Translations under genes and position numbers: made by a program
Part shown: in pieces, positions 60,972 through 64,000 of the stretch
How positions within the stretch are numbered: position 1 is the first letter of the stretch
Layout: the number at the start of each line of letters is the position of its first letter
Source: Stentor coeruleus
Lineage: Eukaryota; Ciliophora; Heterotrichea; Heterotrichida; Stentoridae
DNA length: 64,000 bases
Direction of reading: 5' to 3'
NCBI GenBank assembly: GCA_001970955.1
Contig: MPUH01000139.1
Coordinates: 1-64,000 of the forward strand
Notes under the pieces: generated by a model
Seen by the model: the letters and a program-made list of their open reading frames with translations, nothing else
What the model was told of the DNA's origin: nothing
The model's database searches: none

Positions 60972-62291
60972 ATGAGTACTGAATGTGACTCTAGTATCGA
61001 GCATGAGGATGTTTCGCAATATAAAAAAGGAGGCTATCATCCAGTTGAAGTTGGCGACCTCTTTGTAAACAGGTATCTTGTGAAAAAAAAAATTGGTTGG
61101 GGACAATTTTCAACTGTTTGGCTATGCGAAGATATCGAAGAAAAAGCGTACGTTGCCCTTAAAATTTCTAAAAGCGCATTATACTATTCTGAAGCAGCAG
61201 TTTCTGAAATGGATATTTTGATGAAAATCAGTGAAAAATTCAAAGAGAATGAATCCTCAGGAAGAAGCCAAAAATTATATGTTGTATCTCTTCTTAACCA
61301 TTTCACTCATAGAGGACCAAATGGAAGGCATATGATAATGGTTTTTGAAATTTTGGGGATGAATCTTCTTGAGGTTATAAAAGCTTATAATTACAAAGGC
61401 ATTCCTTTAGCTATATGCAAGTCTTTTATATCTCAAATACTTATAGGTCTGGATTTTATTCACCGAACTTGTGGAATAATTCATACCGACCTTAAGCCAG
61501 AGAACATTTTACTTGAACTGACGAAACATCAGCTAAAAGAACTTATCCAATTCGGTGAAGTGAAAACTCAAATCACAAGAAGGATTGAAAAACTAGAAGA
61601 ACTTCCAAAACATATACCCTACTCACGTTCTGAAGTTAAGTTTAAAAAACCTCATATGAAACTACCTTGTAAAAAGAAAAAAATCGACTCAAAACCAATG
61701 TTTCGACAGGAATATTCTCTTCCTCAACCCCAATCGAAAAAGATTAAAAAAAGAATCCCAAAGTCAAATGAGATAAATTTCTCACCTACCCTTCAAATAA
61801 AAGTTGTAGATTTCGGCACAGCAGTTTATTCATCAGGACTGTGCAATAACGAAATTCAAACTAGACAATATAGAGCTCCTGAGGTTATTTTAGGTTCAAG
61901 ATATGATGAAGCTGCTGATATGTGGAGTCTTGGGTGTATTGCTTTTGAACTTGTTACAGGAGAATTGTTATTTCAACCAAATAAAGGTGAAGGGTTTACT
62001 GAAGATGATGATCATCTTGCGGCTATTTGGGAAACATTAGGAGATTTCCCGATCGAGTGGGCTTTAGCTACAAAAAATGCTTGGAAATACTTTGTTAAAG
62101 GGAGTTTGAAGAAAATACAAGTACTTCACCCTTTTTTGTTGACTGATATGCTTGTTACAAGGTATAATTTTTCTGTGGATGTTGCTTCAGAGTTTTCTGC
62201 ATTCTTGATACCTTTACTTCAGGTGATTCCACAATTGAGAATAACTGCAGAAGATTGCTTAAAACACCCATGGCTTAGCTCTGGGCATTGA
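60972..62291 (+). CDS. SR-protein kinase (SRPK)
   Basis: A 439-residue kinase with the split catalytic domain of SRPKs. The first lobe has GGYHPVEVGDLFVNRYLV, KIGWGQFSTVWL and ALKISKSALYY, then LGMNLLEVIK and IIHTDLKPENILL. A basic spacer of about 95 residues (about 178-272, much shorter than in mammals) follows. The second half has VVDFGTAVYSSG, IQTRQYRAPEVILG and ADMWSLGCIAFELVTG, with the ELLFQPNKGEGFTEDDDHLA block typical of SRPK. It should phosphorylate Arg-Ser repeats of splicing factors. It starts 91 nt after the PKG stop on the same strand. Confidence 0.94.
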   Translation: MSTECDSSIEHEDVSQYKKGGYHPVEVGDLFVNRYLVKKKIGWGQFSTVWLCEDIEEKAYVALKISKSALYYSEAAVSEMDILMKISEKFKENESSGRSQKLYVVSLLNHFTHRGPNGRHMIMVFEILGMNLLEVIKAYNYKGIPLAICKSFISQILIGLDFIHRTCGIIHTDLKPENILLELTKHQLKELIQFGEVKTQITRRIEKLEELPKHIPYSRSEVKFKKPHMKLPCKKKKIDSKPMFRQEYSLPQPQSKKIKKRIPKSNEINFSPTLQIKVVDFGTAVYSSGLCNNEIQTRQYRAPEVILGSRYDEAADMWSLGCIAFELVTGELLFQPNKGEGFTEDDDHLAAIWETLGDFPIEWALATKNAWKYFVKGSLKKIQVLHPFLLTDMLVTRYNFSVDVASEFSAFLIPLLQVIPQLRITAEDCLKHPWLSSGH

Positions 62292-63000
62292 TAATAACTA
62301 TTTTATTAGTTTCTTACAGGCTTTTTCATTTTATGAATAAATGGGTTTGTATATTTGAGTAATTTTATGAAGTAGATAAGGAAATAAATTGATATTTTAA
62401 ATATAATATCAAGGAACTCTAATATCATTTTATCATAGTTTTACCAAATTATAACTAAAGATATAAATAGTAAATTATTTAATCAAATTTTATTATAAGA
62501 TATAAAGATAAGTTGAAATTAATTATATTTTTAGTTTATCAAGCACTTTTGGTGTTTTATTAAAATTTTTAGATGATTTTAATTTTCCACCCACTACTGA
62601 AAGATCTCCTTGTATATATAAATTGATGAAATTCTATCATACCGAACTTTTTCCTTTTAATCATACCAAGTTTATACTTAAAACAACTTTTTATATTACA
62701 ACTTAAATATTTTTTCGAATTATTTTCAGATTCATATCTGAGTTTGTACAAAAAATTCTTAATATATGGAATTCTCAGCACTTTAGACTCATCTTTTTAT
62801 CTATAATTTTTAGCCAAATACTGTAATTAATATCACTATTTCAATTTAATTCTTGCAACTGAAAAAATCCGTCTCCATTTTCTAATAATATAAACTATAA
62901 AAACCATGTCTCATCATTAAAAAACATAAAAAACTATAAACTTCAAGAAGAAAATATCAAAAACCTTTAAAGATAGTTAAGTACTTAACGATTAACCTTA
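62292..63000. other. convergent intergenic region
   Basis: No gene. The palindrome GTTAAGTACTTAAC at 62976-62989 and about 35 nt around it match the 3' flank of CDPK copy 1; the match ends near 62965. Confidence 0.45.
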
Positions 63001-64000
63001 TTATGAATTTTCTTTTCTTAGCATCAGGTCTTTGAATTCTTGCAAATCAATAACCCCATCACCATTACTATCAGCATCTTCCAAAAGTTGTTTCCAAAAT
63101 TCATCCATTTTATCACCGTCGCTTCCCAAAAATTCTCTAATTTCAGTTATCGAGATTGATCCACTATTATCTCTATCATAAACTTTAAAAGTATTTTCTA
63201 GCATTTCCTTAGAAAGATGCTTTTGCCAGTCAATAGCCGCTGTAATAAATTCAGAGTAGTCAATCTGCCCATTCAAATCCGAATCACAACTCTTTAGAAT
63301 ATCTTCAAGTTTCACTGAAGCACTTAAAGAAATGTTAGAAAAGCCTCTTTTCAACTCAAGTTCACTTAAATGTCCATTCCCATCAGTATCAAGAATAATA
63401 AAAGCTTTTCTTAGTTCATCAATTTCATTACTAGTTGTCATACTTGAAGCAATATAAGAAAAAGTAGCTTGTTGAAGACGAGTATTTGATCTAAAAGCAG
63501 CTAAATGTTTTAATACTGAAGAACTTAGTTCACCTAACTGATTTTCATTAGTCACAGAGCTTTGGACCCATGAATGATTCCAAGCCTCAGCGGCAGTAAG
63601 ACGTTTTTCTGGATCTTTTGAAAGCATTTTCTGGACAAGATCTTTCGCGCTTTTTGAAACATTTTTCCAACGCTTATGAGAAAAATCATAAACCCCTCTA
63701 CGAACTTTTTTAAGTATTTCTTCTTCATTTCTACCATTAAATGGAGGCATCCCACAAAGCATTAAGTAAAGTATAACCCCACAACTCCAAATATCAGATT
63801 TATTTGTAACTAACCCTTCAAGATACTCTGGGGCAATATAATAAGCCTATATATATTTTACAGTGCCTATACAATTAGCTTGTTTTACTTCATTTTGTAT
63901 ACTCTTTGATACTCCAAAGTCAATAATTTTTAATGCTGTACTATATTTATCTATAAAAAGAATGTTTTCAGGTTTTATATCCCCATGAACATACCCATTT
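63001..64000 (-). CDS. calcium-dependent protein kinase (CDPK), copy 2, 5' end beyond window
   Basis: C-terminal part of a kinase with four EF-hands, a close paralog of the gene at 34923 on the opposite strand (254 C-terminal residues differ at about 30 places). The visible kinase part starts in the catalytic loop NGYVHGDIKPEN, with the same Gly for Arg as copy 1. DFG follows, then the intron 63847-63861, AYYIAPE and the four EF-hand loops (DTDGNGHLSELE, DSDLNGQIDYSE, DRDNSGSISITE, DADSNGDGVIDLQE). The N-terminal region is not in the window, so whether it shares the long extension cannot be said. Confidence 0.93.
63847..63861 (-). other. 15-nt intron in CDPK copy 2
   Basis: GTAAAATATATATAG on the minus strand, phase 0, at the same codon boundary as in copy 1. 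The two introns differ at one of 15 positions (C/T at position 7). Confidence 0.97.

Noticed and set aside
1-64000. Retroviral, LTR, Polinton-like or other virus-like elements and DNA transposons
   Set aside because: No reverse transcriptase, integrase, capsid, transposase or terminal-repeat signature was seen on either strand.

Overview
ORGANISM. The window is AT-rich, gene-dense protist DNA that looks like the macronuclear genome of a heterotrich ciliate, most likely Stentor or a close relative. Three observations support this. Ten coding regions or gene ends are restored only by removing introns of exactly 15 nt (GTA...AG, with A at intron position 10 in all ten). TAA, TAG and TGA all end genes at the expected places, so the code is standard; Blepharisma, which also has tiny introns, reads TGA as Trp. 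The gene content is ciliate-like: a dynein regulatory complex subunit, CDPKs, a PKG with four cyclic-nucleotide-binding (CNB) modules, GAF and CNB proteins, and B-box-like and coiled-coil proteins. No virus-like element, insertion sequence, CRISPR array, rRNA or tRNA was recognised.

LAYOUT. 1-2.4 kb: the broken 3' part of an MFS transporter and a decayed coding stretch. 2.7-12 kb: TFIIH helicase XPB, a large coiled-coil protein, an orphan gene, and a local family of membrane-tail (Cys-cluster) proteins with two intact members and one dead copy between them. 12.9-23.6 kb: DRC7, a two-CNB protein, a tandem-GAF protein, an ankyrin/AGC-kinase fusion and a cAR-like GPCR. 24.8-34 kb: a glutaredoxin-like protein, a kinesin, two orphan genes, a CCCH zinc-finger protein, an importin-alpha-like protein and a coiled-coil protein. 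34.9-43 kb: a CDPK, a multipass membrane protein, a conserved hypothetical, a PH-domain protein and an orphan. 43.4-47.8 kb: a tight minus-strand block of PRPF3, a coiled-coil zinc-knuckle protein, lariat debranching enzyme DBR1 and RAB6. 48.2-57.3 kb: CBM20-TPS-TPP, a small Cys-rich protein, acyl-CoA oxidase, a dead PPP phosphatase, a membrane aspartic protease and threonine dehydrogenase. 58.2-64 kb: PKG, an SRPK and a second CDPK, inverted relative to the first and running off the end.

THEMES. (1) Signalling: cyclic-nucleotide modules (CNB, GAF, PKG, cAR-like GPCR), Ca2+ kinases and a fused AGC kinase. (2) Splicing: DBR1, PRPF3 and SRPK lie within 20 kb in a genome with 15-nt introns, and DBR1 itself carries one. 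(3) Compactness: same-strand neighbours are 5-100 nt apart, with one gap of only 5 nt. (4) Decay: at least three, possibly five, broken gene copies lie in the intergenic spaces. (5) Assembly: every one of the seven single-N gaps is flanked by a near-identical direct repeat of 35-112 nt. These are probably unmerged contig ends, and one of them adds 38 false residues to a protein.
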